Positions 54,139 to 61,721 of a stretch of DNA of 64,000 nucleotides are shown piece after piece (within the stretch, counting starts at the first letter, position 1; the number at the start of each line of letters is the position of its first letter). The DNA is from Bacteroidales bacterium (GTDB taxonomy: Bacteria > Bacteroidota > Bacteroidia > Bacteroidales > F082): assembly GCA_016291135.1 (NCBI GenBank), contig JAEFAE010000001.1, positions 186,001 through 250,000 on the forward strand, written 5' to 3'. The notes under the pieces were generated by a model. It worked only from the letters and a program-made list of their open reading frames with translations. It had not been told where the DNA came from and made no database searches. The translations under genes and the position numbers were made by a program.

Positions 54139-54792
54139 TCAACGATCCACGTCGAGGGCCACATCGGGACGCAGGATGCCGTCTTTGAACAGGTTGCGCA
54201 CCAACTCATCGCGATGGATGTGATAGGTGTGGATGCCCAATTGACGGGCTACGGCAATGTTGGCCGGGCTGTCGTCGATGAAGAGGGTCTCCTGCGGCTT
54301 CAGGCCTTGCTGCTCAAGGATGTACTCAAAAAACAGCGGATCCGGCTTCAGCAAATGCACGTCGAAAGAGAAATACGACTTGTCGAACAGGTCGTCGAAC
54401 TGCTTGTAGCCGAAACGCAACTGGAGGTCACGCACATAGAGGTCGTAATGGATCTCGTTGGTGTTGCTCATCAGGAAAATGTGGTAGTGCTCCTTGATCT
54501 CTTCGAGGGCTTGGATGCGCTCGCGGGGGATATCGAGCAAGATGGCGTTCCAGATGTAGTCGAAGTCGGCATCCGAGAGTTTGGGAAGGCCGACCAACTC
54601 CTTCACCTTCCGTCGGAACGAAGCAGCCGTGAGGATGCCCCGCTCGAACCGGTTATCGATGGAACGGAACGCCTCGCCCTCGATCAAATGCAGGTCAACA
54701 CCGCGTTTTTCCAATTCGTGAACGGCCATATTCTCGTCAATGTCGAGAATCACGCCACCAAGGTCGAAAATGATATGTTTGATTTTATCCAT
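54139..54792 (-). CDS. HAD superfamily hydrolase
   Basis: A 217-residue phosphatase-like protein. All four HAD motifs are seen: FDLGGVILDID (nucleophile Asp near residue 9), LMSNTNE (motif II), KPDP (motif III Lys) and FIDDSPANI (motif IV). The helical cap between motifs I and II and the HAD-IA variant 3 pattern point to haloacid dehalogenase-like, epoxide-hydrolase-N type or sugar-phosphate phosphatases. The substrate is unknown. The start at 54792 is downstream of the box at 54823. Confidence 0.9.
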   Translation of the reverse strand: MDKIKHIIFDLGGVILDIDENMAVHELEKRGVDLHLIEGEAFRSIDNRFERGILTAASFRRKVKELVGLPKLSDADFDYIWNAILLDIPRERIQALEEIKEHYHIFLMSNTNEIHYDLYVRDLQLRFGYKQFDDLFDKSYFSFDVHLLKPDPLFFEYILEQQGLKPQETLFIDDSPANIAVARQLGIHTYHIHRDELVRNLFKDGILRPDVALDVDR

Positions 54793-54809
54793 CTTTTCAA
54801 AAAAGTTTG

Positions 54810-54817
54810 TACTTTTG
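54810..54817 (+). promoter_or_regulatory. -7 box upstream of tRNA(CAT)
   Basis: TACTTTTG, 55 bases before the tRNA. A poorer match, AATTTTTG at 54864-54871, lies right against the tRNA start and cannot be ruled out as the real one. Confidence 0.5.
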
Positions 54818-54822
54818 CAAGG

Positions 54823-54830
54823 CAAATATA
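54823..54830 (-). promoter_or_regulatory. -7 box for the HAD gene
   Basis: TATATTTG on the minus strand, 30 bases before the ATG at 54792. It lies 5 bases past the plus-strand box, so the two promoters interleave. Confidence 0.58.
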
Positions 54831-54872
54831 AGGAATAATCCGCTGCAGACGACAGATGTTCCGAATTTTTGC

Positions 54873-54946
54873 GGTCCCATAGCGCAGTTGGTTAGAGCAA
54901 CTGACTCATAATCAGTAGGTCCTAGGTTCAAGCCCTAGTGGGACCA
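54873..54946 (+). tRNA. tRNA with CAT anticodon (elongator Met or Ile2)
   Basis: A full cloverleaf: acceptor GGTCCCA / TGGGACC, D arm with AGTTGGTTAGA, anticodon stem ACTGA/TCAGT with loop CTCATAA (anticodon CAT), T arm with GGTTCAAGCC. A73 follows and CCA is not encoded (next bases CCC). It is not the initiator, which would have a mismatched 1-72 pair and G-C pairs in the anticodon stem. The C4-G69 and C5-G68 pairs are known TilS recognition features in E. coli Ile2, so lysidine-modified tRNA-Ile2 is a real alternative to tRNA-Met. Confidence 0.93.
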
Positions 54947-54956
54947 CCCGAAAACG

Positions 54957-54986
54957 AAAAAAGGATGCCGAAAGGCATCCTTTTTT
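54957..54986. terminator. Bidirectional terminator between tRNA and exbD
   Basis: AAGGATGCC / GGCATCCTT with a GAAA loop, flanked by A6 and T6. Confidence 0.9.
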
Positions 54987-55006
54987 CATTCGAAGCGTCC
55001 TGCTTC

Positions 55007-55474
55007 TTAGTTCTCGAGCGCACTGCCCTTGAGGGTCGTATAGTTGATACGGAACGCACCCACTTTACGAAGCTCCTGCTTCACGTCGGTGACGACACCC
55101 ATACGGGTATCACGATGCACCTTCAGCGCCGTGGTGAGCAGCGGACGGTCGGCCTCGTTGCGCGCTTCACGCTCCTGAAGCACCCAGTCGGCGATGTCAT
55201 CCGGACGAGCGAACTGGTCGTTCAGCTGGATACGCGACTCGGTACCGAGTTTGGCGTCACGCGGAGGGCCGATGTAGATGGAGCTGACCAACGCCTTCTT
55301 TTCGAGCTTCTGGATCTCAGTCGCCTTAGGCATGGCAGTCTTGACTTTCAGTTCGACATCACGCATCGAAGTGGTGATCATAAAGAAGAAGATCAACATG
55401 TAAACGATATCCGGCAAGGACGACGTGCTGACTTGCGGCACTTCCTTTTTACCTTCTTTTCTGAATTTACCCAT
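55007..55474 (-). CDS. exbD: ExbD/TolR-type biopolymer transport protein (second copy)
   Basis: A 155-residue inner-membrane protein. One membrane helix (IVYMLIFFFMITTSM) follows a short basic cytoplasmic tail, with the proton-path Asp in SSLPDIVYML. The periplasmic domain follows. It pairs with ExbB to energise TonB. It is the last gene of a four-gene cluster; two different ExbD proteins in tandem is usual for this phylum. Confidence 0.92.
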   Translation of the reverse strand: MGKFRKEGKKEVPQVSTSSLPDIVYMLIFFFMITTSMRDVELKVKTAMPKATEIQKLEKKALVSSIYIGPPRDAKLGTESRIQLNDQFARPDDIADWVLQEREARNEADRPLLTTALKVHRDTRMGVVTDVKQELRKVGAFRINYTTLKGSALEN

Positions 55475-55489
55475 ATCTTTTCCTCCTTA

Positions 55490-56050
55490 TTAATATTCTG
55501 CGGGTTCTGCCTCACTGACACGTACAGGAACTGCATCGTTGACAGCTTTTGCTTGATCTTCGTTGAGCTGGTCGAAATGCTTATGGAAATGTTTCCAAGC
55601 CATATCTTCCTTCAATTCGTTGAAGGCACGTGCCAGCTCATTCTGCACACTGATATACATAGCGTATGATGTACCGCGGTCGTTCTGCAAGGAAATCACG
55701 CCCTTCGACATCATGACTTCGCCCAAAAGATCAAACGTCTTGGGTTCCACTTCCGGAGCGGTTTCGTCGCCCGGGCGCGGGGTCATGAAGTTCTTGGCAT
55801 CTTCCTTCAACGTGGAAATATCCGAAGGACGGCCGTTGACCATCAGCTTGTTATTCTTGTTAATCAAAACATTCATCACGTTTCTTTCCTTGACCTTGAC
55901 GTCGTCGTCGTTTTGCTCCACCGGAGGAGGCAGACGACGGGTGATACCGTAGTCCACGTCCATGGAGGTGGTCATCAGGAAGAAACACAACAGCAAGAAT
56001 GCTATGTCAGCCTGCGAACTAGAATTGATTTCTGGAACTTTCTTGGCCAT
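55490..56050 (-). CDS. exbD: ExbD/TolR-type biopolymer transport protein (first copy)
   Basis: A 186-residue inner-membrane protein with one helix (IAFLLLCFFLMTTSM) preceded by the conserved Asp in SSSQADIAFL. The periplasmic domain includes LPPPVEQ after the helix, then VLINKNNKLMVNG. The C-terminal 40 residues are charged and longer than in the second ExbD. The starts and stops are spaced 12-15 bases from neighbours, so it is one operon with exbB. Confidence 0.92.
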   Translation of the reverse strand: MAKKVPEINSSSQADIAFLLLCFFLMTTSMDVDYGITRRLPPPVEQNDDDVKVKERNVMNVLINKNNKLMVNGRPSDISTLKEDAKNFMTPRPGDETAPEVEPKTFDLLGEVMMSKGVISLQNDRGTSYAMYISVQNELARAFNELKEDMAWKHFHKHFDQLNEDQAKAVNDAVPVRVSEAEPAEY

Positions 56051-56062
56051 GATGAAATGTTT

Positions 56063-56488
56063 TTATCTACCTGATCTGATAACGGAATAGAGAATTGCAA
56101 GAATGCTAACTCCAAGTGTTACATAGAAGAAATTGAGGCCCCATTCGACCAAGCCGTGGGTTTTGCCTGAATAGACATGCTCACCCGTGGCGTATTCGAC
56201 GCCGAAACTGCCTCTCGACATGATGTATGCTACAACTCCAATAATGACAATCGCAGCCAAAGCAATTAAGATCTTCTTGAGATTGATGCCTTTGACAACA
56301 CCAGAGATGATAACTGATAAAATTGCGATAACGATGCCAAGTATAATCAAGATGTAGCCCCAATTCAGGATCAAGTTGGTGCGACCCTCATTCTTGAGAT
56401 CCAGGTAAAACATGATAGCCAGGATCACCGTGACGAGCGCCAGGGCACCAAAGACCCACTTTCCGATATTTGAAAGCTTACCGTTCAT
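56063..56488 (-). CDS. Tetraspan membrane protein between ExbB and ExbD
   Basis: A 141-residue protein with four hydrophobic helices (WVFGALALVTVILAIMFYL; ILNWGYILIILGIVIAILSV; ILIALAAIVIIGVVAYIM; FFYVTLGVSILAILYSVI). I do not recognise a named family, but a small four-helix protein at this place in Bacteroidetes exb clusters is familiar. It may be an accessory part of the proton-channel complex. The 12-base gaps on both sides support co-transcription. Confidence 0.8.
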   Translation of the reverse strand: MNGKLSNIGKWVFGALALVTVILAIMFYLDLKNEGRTNLILNWGYILIILGIVIAILSVIISGVVKGINLKKILIALAAIVIIGVVAYIMSRGSFGVEYATGEHVYSGKTHGLVEWGLNFFYVTLGVSILAILYSVIRSGR

Positions 56489-56500
56489 GATTAGTACTTA

Positions 56501-57316
56501 TTATTTGTTGTATTTAACGAGGATATCCATAAAGCTGATGGAGGCATTCTCCATGTCGCTCGTGATTTTTTCGATTTTTGAAGCGATGAAGTTGAAGAAA
56601 ATCTGAAGGATGATAGCGGCGATCAGACCGAACACGGTGGTCAACAGAGCGACCTTCATACCGGAGGCGACAACCGTGGGGCTCATGTCACCGGCAGCGG
56701 CGATGTCGTCAAAGGCCTTGATCATACCGATAACGGTACCCATGAATCCGAACATAGGAGCCAAGCTGATGCAGAGGCCGATCCAGCTCAAACCGCTTTC
56801 GAGCTTGCCAGCGGCAACGGCACCGTAGGAAACGAGGGATTTCTCAACCTCTTCCAGGGATTGGCCGTCCTGGAGACGAATCAAACCTTGGGTGAAGATG
56901 CTGGCCACCGGACCGCGGGTGTTCTTGCAGAGGTTCTTGGCACCTTCCACATCACCGGCTTTCATCTTTTCCTCAATGCCCGCAAGGAGCTTCTTGGAGT
57001 TGGCGTCGGCCATGGTCAGATAGATGATTCTCTCGATGGAGATGGCCATACCAAGCAGCAAGATGATCAACACGATGCCCATGAAGGCAGGACCACCGTC
57101 GATGAACTGCTTCTTGATGGATTCACGGAAGGTCACAGGGCCTTCGGCGGGGGTAAGGTCGGTGGTAGCAGCCTCTTCCACAGCGGGGGCTACGGTTTCA
57201 GCAACCTGTTCGGTCGTTGCGGCTTCAGGTTGAGCTTGCTCTTCTTGAGCAAAGAGATTGCTGATTCCAAAAGTCATAAAACCAACAATCGTGAGTAAAG
57301 CAATTAATTTTTTCAT
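56501..57316 (-). CDS. exbB: ExbB/TolQ/MotA-type proton channel protein
   Basis: A 271-residue inner-membrane protein. An N-terminal cleavable signal (MKKLIALLTIVGFMTFG to FAQ) and an Ala/Glu/Thr-rich periplasmic segment precede three membrane helices: FMGIVLIILLLGMAISIERI, then after a long cytoplasmic loop GLCISLAPMFGFMGTVIGMI and VALLTTVFGLIAAIILQIFF. The Thr and Gly-rich MotA/ExbB signature is intact. It heads the exbB-tetraspan-exbD-exbD cluster; no promoter box lies between it and tRNA-Ser upstream. Confidence 0.93.
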   Translation of the reverse strand: MKKLIALLTIVGFMTFGISNLFAQEEQAQPEAATTEQVAETVAPAVEEAATTDLTPAEGPVTFRESIKKQFIDGGPAFMGIVLIILLLGMAISIERIIYLTMADANSKKLLAGIEEKMKAGDVEGAKNLCKNTRGPVASIFTQGLIRLQDGQSLEEVEKSLVSYGAVAAGKLESGLSWIGLCISLAPMFGFMGTVIGMIKAFDDIAAAGDMSPTVVASGMKVALLTTVFGLIAAIILQIFFNFIASKIEKITSDMENASISFMDILVKYNK

Positions 57317-57358
57317 GATTGAGTTAATGTTGTGATTACTACTATTTCATTTTCCGTT

Positions 57359-57449
57359 TGGCGGAGAGAGCGGGATTCGAACCCGCGGTACCCTTTTGGA
57401 GTACACACACTTTCCAGGCGTGCTCCTTAAACCACTCGGACATCTCTCC
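57359..57449 (-). tRNA. tRNA-Ser (GGA), CCA encoded
   Basis: A class II tRNA with acceptor GGAGAGA / TCTCTCC, discriminator G and an encoded CCA (57359-57361). The anticodon loop CTGGAAA gives anticodon GGA. A long variable arm (TACTCC...GGGTA) is present, as for serine. It lies 42 bases before exbB on the same strand, so the two may be co-transcribed. Confidence 0.94.
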
Positions 57450-57464
57450 AAAAAAAATCGTTGC

Positions 57465-57472
57465 CAAAATTA
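57465..57472 (-). promoter_or_regulatory. Promoter of tRNA-Ser and probably exbB
   Basis: TAATTTTG on the minus strand with a TTG 21 bases upstream (57494-57496), 15 bases before the tRNA 5' end. Confidence 0.6.
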
Positions 57473-57520
57473 CAAAACTTTTCGTTTCAAAAACAAAGAA
57501 AGGGCATTTTTTTTCAAATT

Positions 57521-58558
57521 CTACGATTTCGTCATCTCGCCCCGAATCGAAACCCCAAGGATTTCAATGACTTTCTCCCTCGAAAGGCCCTCCCCTATCA
57601 GGTACATCAGTTTGGCGACGGCCGCCTCAGTGGTGAGGTCGTATCCGCTGACGACGCCGATGCGGGCCATGTCGAGACTGGTCTCGTAGCGTCCCATCTC
57701 AACGGAGCCCCCCTTGCACTGGGTGATGTTGAGGATGACCATGCCCCGGTCGATGGCTTCCTTAAGGGCATCGAGGAACCAGTCGGCCGTCGTGGCGTTG
57801 CCCGACCCAAAGGTCTCCAACACCATCGCTTTCAATCCCGGGGTGCGCAGGGCATGACGGACAAAGTCCTCCGAGATGCCGGGGAACAGCTTCAGGATGC
57901 CCACGTTGCGGTCCATGTTGGTATGCAGCTTCAGTTTCTTGAAGTTGGGTTTCAGGATGCGATCCTTGTTGTATTTGATGTGCACGCCCACTTCGGCCAG
58001 CCCGGGGTAATTGGTCGAGGCGAAGGCGTTGAAGTTCTCGGCGTTGAACTTGGTGGTGCGGTTGCCGCGGAGCAGCTGGTCCTGGAAGAAGATGCACACC
58101 TCGGGCACGATGGCGGTGTCGTCTTCCTTGGCGGCGGCGATCTCGATGGCGGCCAGGAAGTTCTCCCGACCGTCGGTACGCACCACGCCCATCGGCAGCT
58201 GCGAACCCGTAAGCACCACCGGCTTGTTGAGGTTCTCGAGCATGAAACTCAACGCCGAGGCCGTGTAGGCCATGGTGTCGGAGCCGTGCAGCACCACAAA
58301 GCCGTCATACTGCTCGTAGTTTTCGGTGATCTTCTGCGCCAGCTTGGCCCAAAAGTCAGGCGACATGTTGGACGAGTCGATGAGCGGGTCGAACGAGTAG
58401 AAGTCGATCTGGTAGCCGAAGTTCTGCAAGACCGGCAGATGCTTGTAGATGTTGTCGAAATCGAAAGGCACCAAGGCTCCCGTCTTGGGATCCTGCATCA
58501 TGCCGATGGTGCCGCCGGTGTAGAGCACCAGGATGGAAGTTTCTTCTTTTTGGGTCAT
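57521..58558 (-). CDS. ansA: Type I L-asparaginase
   Basis: Hydrolyses asparagine to aspartate and ammonia. Both catalytic threonine motifs are present: LVLYTGGTIGMMQ near residue 12 and LHGSDTMAYTASAL near residue 92. The LETFGSGNA segment and 345-residue length fit the cytoplasmic type I enzyme; there is no signal peptide. It follows tatD on the strand but has its own promoter box at 58605. Confidence 0.94.
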   Translation of the reverse strand: MTQKEETSILVLYTGGTIGMMQDPKTGALVPFDFDNIYKHLPVLQNFGYQIDFYSFDPLIDSSNMSPDFWAKLAQKITENYEQYDGFVVLHGSDTMAYTASALSFMLENLNKPVVLTGSQLPMGVVRTDGRENFLAAIEIAAAKEDDTAIVPEVCIFFQDQLLRGNRTTKFNAENFNAFASTNYPGLAEVGVHIKYNKDRILKPNFKKLKLHTNMDRNVGILKLFPGISEDFVRHALRTPGLKAMVLETFGSGNATTADWFLDALKEAIDRGMVILNITQCKGGSVEMGRYETSLDMARIGVVSGYDLTTEAAVAKLMYLIGEGLSREKVIEILGVSIRGEMTKS

Positions 58559-58604
58559 TCTCTTTTAGAATTTGGAAGTCAGAAGACAGGACTGATTTCA
58601 GTGG

Positions 58605-58612
58605 CAAAGATA
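58605..58612 (-). promoter_or_regulatory. -7 box for ansA
   Basis: TATCTTTG on the minus strand, 46 bases before the ATG at 58558. Confidence 0.6.
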
Positions 58613-58619
58613 GGTTTTT

Positions 58620-59387
58620 TTAGATTCCGAAGAGTATTTTAGCGTTGCGTGTGGTGATTTCAGCGACCTCTTCCAAGGGCACCCCATAGCTTTCCGCGAT
58701 GCTTTTGGCGGTATCCGCCAAGAAGGCGGGTTCGTTCCGCTTGCCGCGGTGGGGCACGGGTGAGAGATAGGGCGCATCGGTCTCCAAAACGATACGTTCC
58801 GGTGAAATATTGTGCAGGAATTCGCGCACGTTGCAGCTCTTGTAGGTAGTCACGCCACCCAAACCCAGATGGAAGCCCAGGTCGAGATACGCCTTGGCTT
58901 CTTCTTCGGTGCCGGTGAAGCAATGCATCACCCCTTTCAAAGCGCCATCCTGGTGTTTCTCCAGGATGCGGACCATCAAGCCGAAGGCATTGCGGCAGTG
59001 GATGGAAAGCGGTAATCCGAGCTGCCTGGCCCATCCCAGCTGGGTCTCGAAGGCATCGATTTGCTCCTTCTCGAAGCTGGCGTCCCAATACAAGTCGAGT
59101 CCGATTTCGCCCACACCTATATATATGCCACGTTCCAGTTCGTTCTCCATGAGGGCGAGTACCGCTTTATAATCCGCTTTCACCTCTTCGGGTTGGAGGC
59201 CCATCATCACGCGGGTGCAGTCGGGAAAACGTCCATACGCTTCCAGCATGGGTTGGATCGTGGAGGCATCCACATTGGGCATGAGCAGCATCCCCACGCC
59301 TGCATCCAACGCACGTTGAACGGCTTCATCCCTATCGAGGTCGAATTCGGGATCATACACGTGGGTATGGGTGTCGATGAGGAACAT
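58620..59387 (-). CDS. TatD family metal-dependent hydrolase
   Basis: A 255-residue amidohydrolase-fold enzyme of the TatD family, which have DNase activity in characterised members. The metal-binding DTHTHVYDPEF opens the chain; EIGLDLYWD, LPLSIHCRNA and LETDAPYLSP follow with their conserved Glu, His and Asp. It overlaps nothing but starts one base after the hflX stop, so hflX-tatD is an operon. Confidence 0.93.
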   Translation of the reverse strand: MFLIDTHTHVYDPEFDLDRDEAVQRALDAGVGMLLMPNVDASTIQPMLEAYGRFPDCTRVMMGLQPEEVKADYKAVLALMENELERGIYIGVGEIGLDLYWDASFEKEQIDAFETQLGWARQLGLPLSIHCRNAFGLMVRILEKHQDGALKGVMHCFTGTEEEAKAYLDLGFHLGLGGVTTYKSCNVREFLHNISPERIVLETDAPYLSPVPHRGKRNEPAFLADTAKSIAESYGVPLEEVAEITTRNAKILFGI

Positions 59388-59388
59388 G

Positions 59389-60582
59389 TCAATACAAGAA
59401 ATTATCGTAGGGATAGCGGATGGCGTGCATGTCGCGGATCTCTTTATAGAGCAAGTCTCTGAATTCCTGATAGTTGTCGCGGTTCTTGGCGGAGATGAAG
59501 ATGCAGTTGTCGTTCATCTTGGCCATCCAAGTCCGTTTCAGCTCCTCGTAGGAGACATTGCGCTTGGTAGGCGGGGTGAGATCGTCGGGGTCTTTCTCCT
59601 CCCATGTATAGGCGTCGGTCTTGTTGAAGACGACGATGGTCTTCTTGTCGGCACAACCCAGCTCGGCGAGGGTTTGGTTCACCACTTCCATCTGCGCCTC
59701 GAAGTCGGGATGCGAGATATCGACCACATGGAGCAGGATGTCGGACTCACGCACCTCGTCGAGCGTAGACTTGAACGACTCCACCAGATGGTGCGGCAAC
59801 TTGCGGATGAACCCGACGGTGTCGGACAAGAGGAAAGGCAGGTTTTCCACCACCACCTTGCGGACGGTGGTGTCGAGGGTGGCAAAGAGCTTGTTCTCGG
59901 TATAGACCTCCGACTTGCTCAGCAGGTTCATGATGGTGGACTTGCCCACGTTGGTGTAGCCCACCAGGGCTACGCGCACCAGCTTGCCCCGGTTCTTGCG
60001 CTGCACGGTCTTCTGCATGTCGATCTCCTTGAGCTTCTCTTTCAAGGCGGCAATGCGATCCAGAATCAATCGACGGTCGGTCTCGATCTGGGTCTCGCCG
60101 GGTCCGCGCATGCCGATACCGCCCCGTTGGCGTTCCAGGTGGGTCCACATACGGGTCAGCCGAGGCAACAGATACTGGTATTGTGCCAGCTCCACCTGGG
60201 CTTTGGCGTGTGCTGTATGGGCGTTGGAAGCGAAGATGTCGAGGATGAGGCTGGTACGGTCGAGCACGCGGCACTCCAGGGCCTGTTCCATGTTGCGGGC
60301 TTGGGTGGCGCTCAGCTCGTCATCGATGACGGCTATTTCGATATTTGCCGCCTTGATGTATTGATGGATCTCCTCCAGCTTGCCCGAGCCGAGATAGCTC
60401 ACGCTCGAAGGATGGTCCATGGCCTGCACAAAACGGGCCACAGGCACGCCACCGGCCGTCTCCAACAAGAAGGACAGTTCGTCGAGGTATTCCTCGGTAC
60501 GCTCACGGCTTTGTTTCTTGGAGGCAACCGCTATGAGCACCGCCCGCTCCGGAATCTTTTCGTATGTTACAAAGTCACCCAT
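59389..60582 (-). CDS. hflX: Ribosome-associated GTPase HflX
   Basis: Splits stalled or hibernating 70S ribosomes. The N-terminal HflX domain (SYLGSGKLEEI, VIDDELSATQARNMEQAL, VLDRTSLILDIFA) is followed by a coiled linker with GPGETQIETDRR and the GTPase: G1 GYTNVGKST, G3 DTVGFIRKLPHHL, G4 FNKTD. The length is 397 residues. It lies between trpS and tatD on the same strand. Confidence 0.95.
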   Translation of the reverse strand: MGDFVTYEKIPERAVLIAVASKKQSRERTEEYLDELSFLLETAGGVPVARFVQAMDHPSSVSYLGSGKLEEIHQYIKAANIEIAVIDDELSATQARNMEQALECRVLDRTSLILDIFASNAHTAHAKAQVELAQYQYLLPRLTRMWTHLERQRGGIGMRGPGETQIETDRRLILDRIAALKEKLKEIDMQKTVQRKNRGKLVRVALVGYTNVGKSTIMNLLSKSEVYTENKLFATLDTTVRKVVVENLPFLLSDTVGFIRKLPHHLVESFKSTLDEVRESDILLHVVDISHPDFEAQMEVVNQTLAELGCADKKTIVVFNKTDAYTWEEKDPDDLTPPTKRNVSYEELKRTWMAKMNDNCIFISAKNRDNYQEFRDLLYKEIRDMHAIRYPYDNFLY

Positions 60583-60613
60583 AAGATTGAATTCAGAAAA
60601 CGGAAGACAAAAG

Positions 60614-61606
60614 TCAATAGGGACGGAAGCCGATGATCTTTCTCACCTCGTTGAGGGTCTTGGAGGCACTCTCGCGGGCCTTTTCGGCACCCATACGGGC
60701 AATGCGGTCGAGGCGTTCAGTGTCGGACGAGAACTCCTGGATGCGTTCGCGGATGGGGTTCAGGGTCTGGACCATGTCTTCGGCAAGTTGTTTCTTCATG
60801 TCGCCGTATCGGAGGGTGCAGTCGTTCCACTTTTCGTCGAAGTATTTCACGGTTTCGGGAGCGCTGACGATACCCATCATGGTGAAGAGGTTCTGTATGA
60901 CCTCCGGCTTGGGGCTGTTGGGTTCTTGCGGCCCGTTGTCGGTGACGGCGCGCATCACTTTCTTACGCACGGTCTTCTCGTCCTCGAAGAGGTAGATGCA
61001 GTTGCCATCGCTCTTGCCCATCTTGCCCGATCCGTCGAGGCCGGGCACCTTGACGGCGTCGCCTCCGAAGTAGTAGTTCTGCGGCTCGGGGAAGAACTCC
61101 ACACCGTAGATGTTGTTGAAACGGCGGGCACACTTGCGGGCCATCTCCATGTTCTGTTCCTGGTCCTTGCCCACGGGCACCCATTTGGCCCGGTGTTGCA
61201 GGATGTCTGCGGCCATCAGTGTCGGATAGGTGAAGAGGCCGGCATTGACGTTGTCGGGTTGCTGACGTGCCTTTTCCTTGAAGGTCGTCACACGGCCCAA
61301 CTCGCCGATATAGGCGTTCATGTTGAAATAGAGATAGAGCTCGATGGTCTCGGGCACGTCGCTCTGGATGTAGATGGTGGCCTTTTCGGGATCGATGCCG
61401 CAGGCCAGGTATTCGGCCAGGATGGTCCGGGCCGACCGCTGGATGTTCTCCGGCTTGGGATGGGTGGTGAGCGAATGCCAGTCGGCGATAAAGAAATAGC
61501 AGTTGTAGTCCTCCTGCATCTTGACGAAGCTGCGGACCGCGCCATAGTAATTGCCGAGATGGAGGTTGCCGGTAGGCCGGATGCCGCTCAGTACGATATC
61601 TTTCAT
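60614..61606 (-). CDS. trpS: Tryptophanyl-tRNA synthetase
   Basis: Class Ic synthetase that charges tRNA-Trp. The HIGH-like motif is HLGNYYGAV near residue 17, and the KMSKS-like loop is KMGKSDGN near residue 196. The PTLMAADIL and GKDQEQNMEMAR segments are typical. The length is 330 residues. It likely heads a trpS-hflX-tatD transcription unit from the promoter at 61651. Confidence 0.95.
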   Translation of the reverse strand: MKDIVLSGIRPTGNLHLGNYYGAVRSFVKMQEDYNCYFFIADWHSLTTHPKPENIQRSARTILAEYLACGIDPEKATIYIQSDVPETIELYLYFNMNAYIGELGRVTTFKEKARQQPDNVNAGLFTYPTLMAADILQHRAKWVPVGKDQEQNMEMARKCARRFNNIYGVEFFPEPQNYYFGGDAVKVPGLDGSGKMGKSDGNCIYLFEDEKTVRKKVMRAVTDNGPQEPNSPKPEVIQNLFTMMGIVSAPETVKYFDEKWNDCTLRYGDMKKQLAEDMVQTLNPIRERIQEFSSDTERLDRIARMGAEKARESASKTLNEVRKIIGFRPY

Positions 61607-61650
61607 AGTGTTCTGTTGTTCAGTGGTTCGGTTATGGTGTTATTTGGGGG

Positions 61651-61658
61651 CAAAAATA
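61651..61658 (-). promoter_or_regulatory. -7 box for trpS, joined to the upstream terminator
   Basis: TATTTTTG on the minus strand, 44 bases before the trpS ATG. The T-run of the RNase E/G terminator runs directly into it. Confidence 0.62.
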
Positions 61659-61659
61659 A

Positions 61660-61694
61660 TAAAAAAGTAGAGACGCAAGGCAATGCGTCTCTAC
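61660..61694 (-). terminator. Terminator of the RNase E/G gene, GTAGAGACGC palindrome
   Basis: GTAGAGACGCA and TGCGTCTCTAC (61667-61694) form an 11-bp perfect stem with a 6-base loop; the T-run follows on the minus strand at 61661-61666. The sequence matches a family of dispersed palindromes that I recall from Bacteroidetes and cyanobacteria. Confidence 0.85.
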
Positions 61695-61721
61695 GATGGT
61701 TTTTTTTCAACGTCCCGGCAA

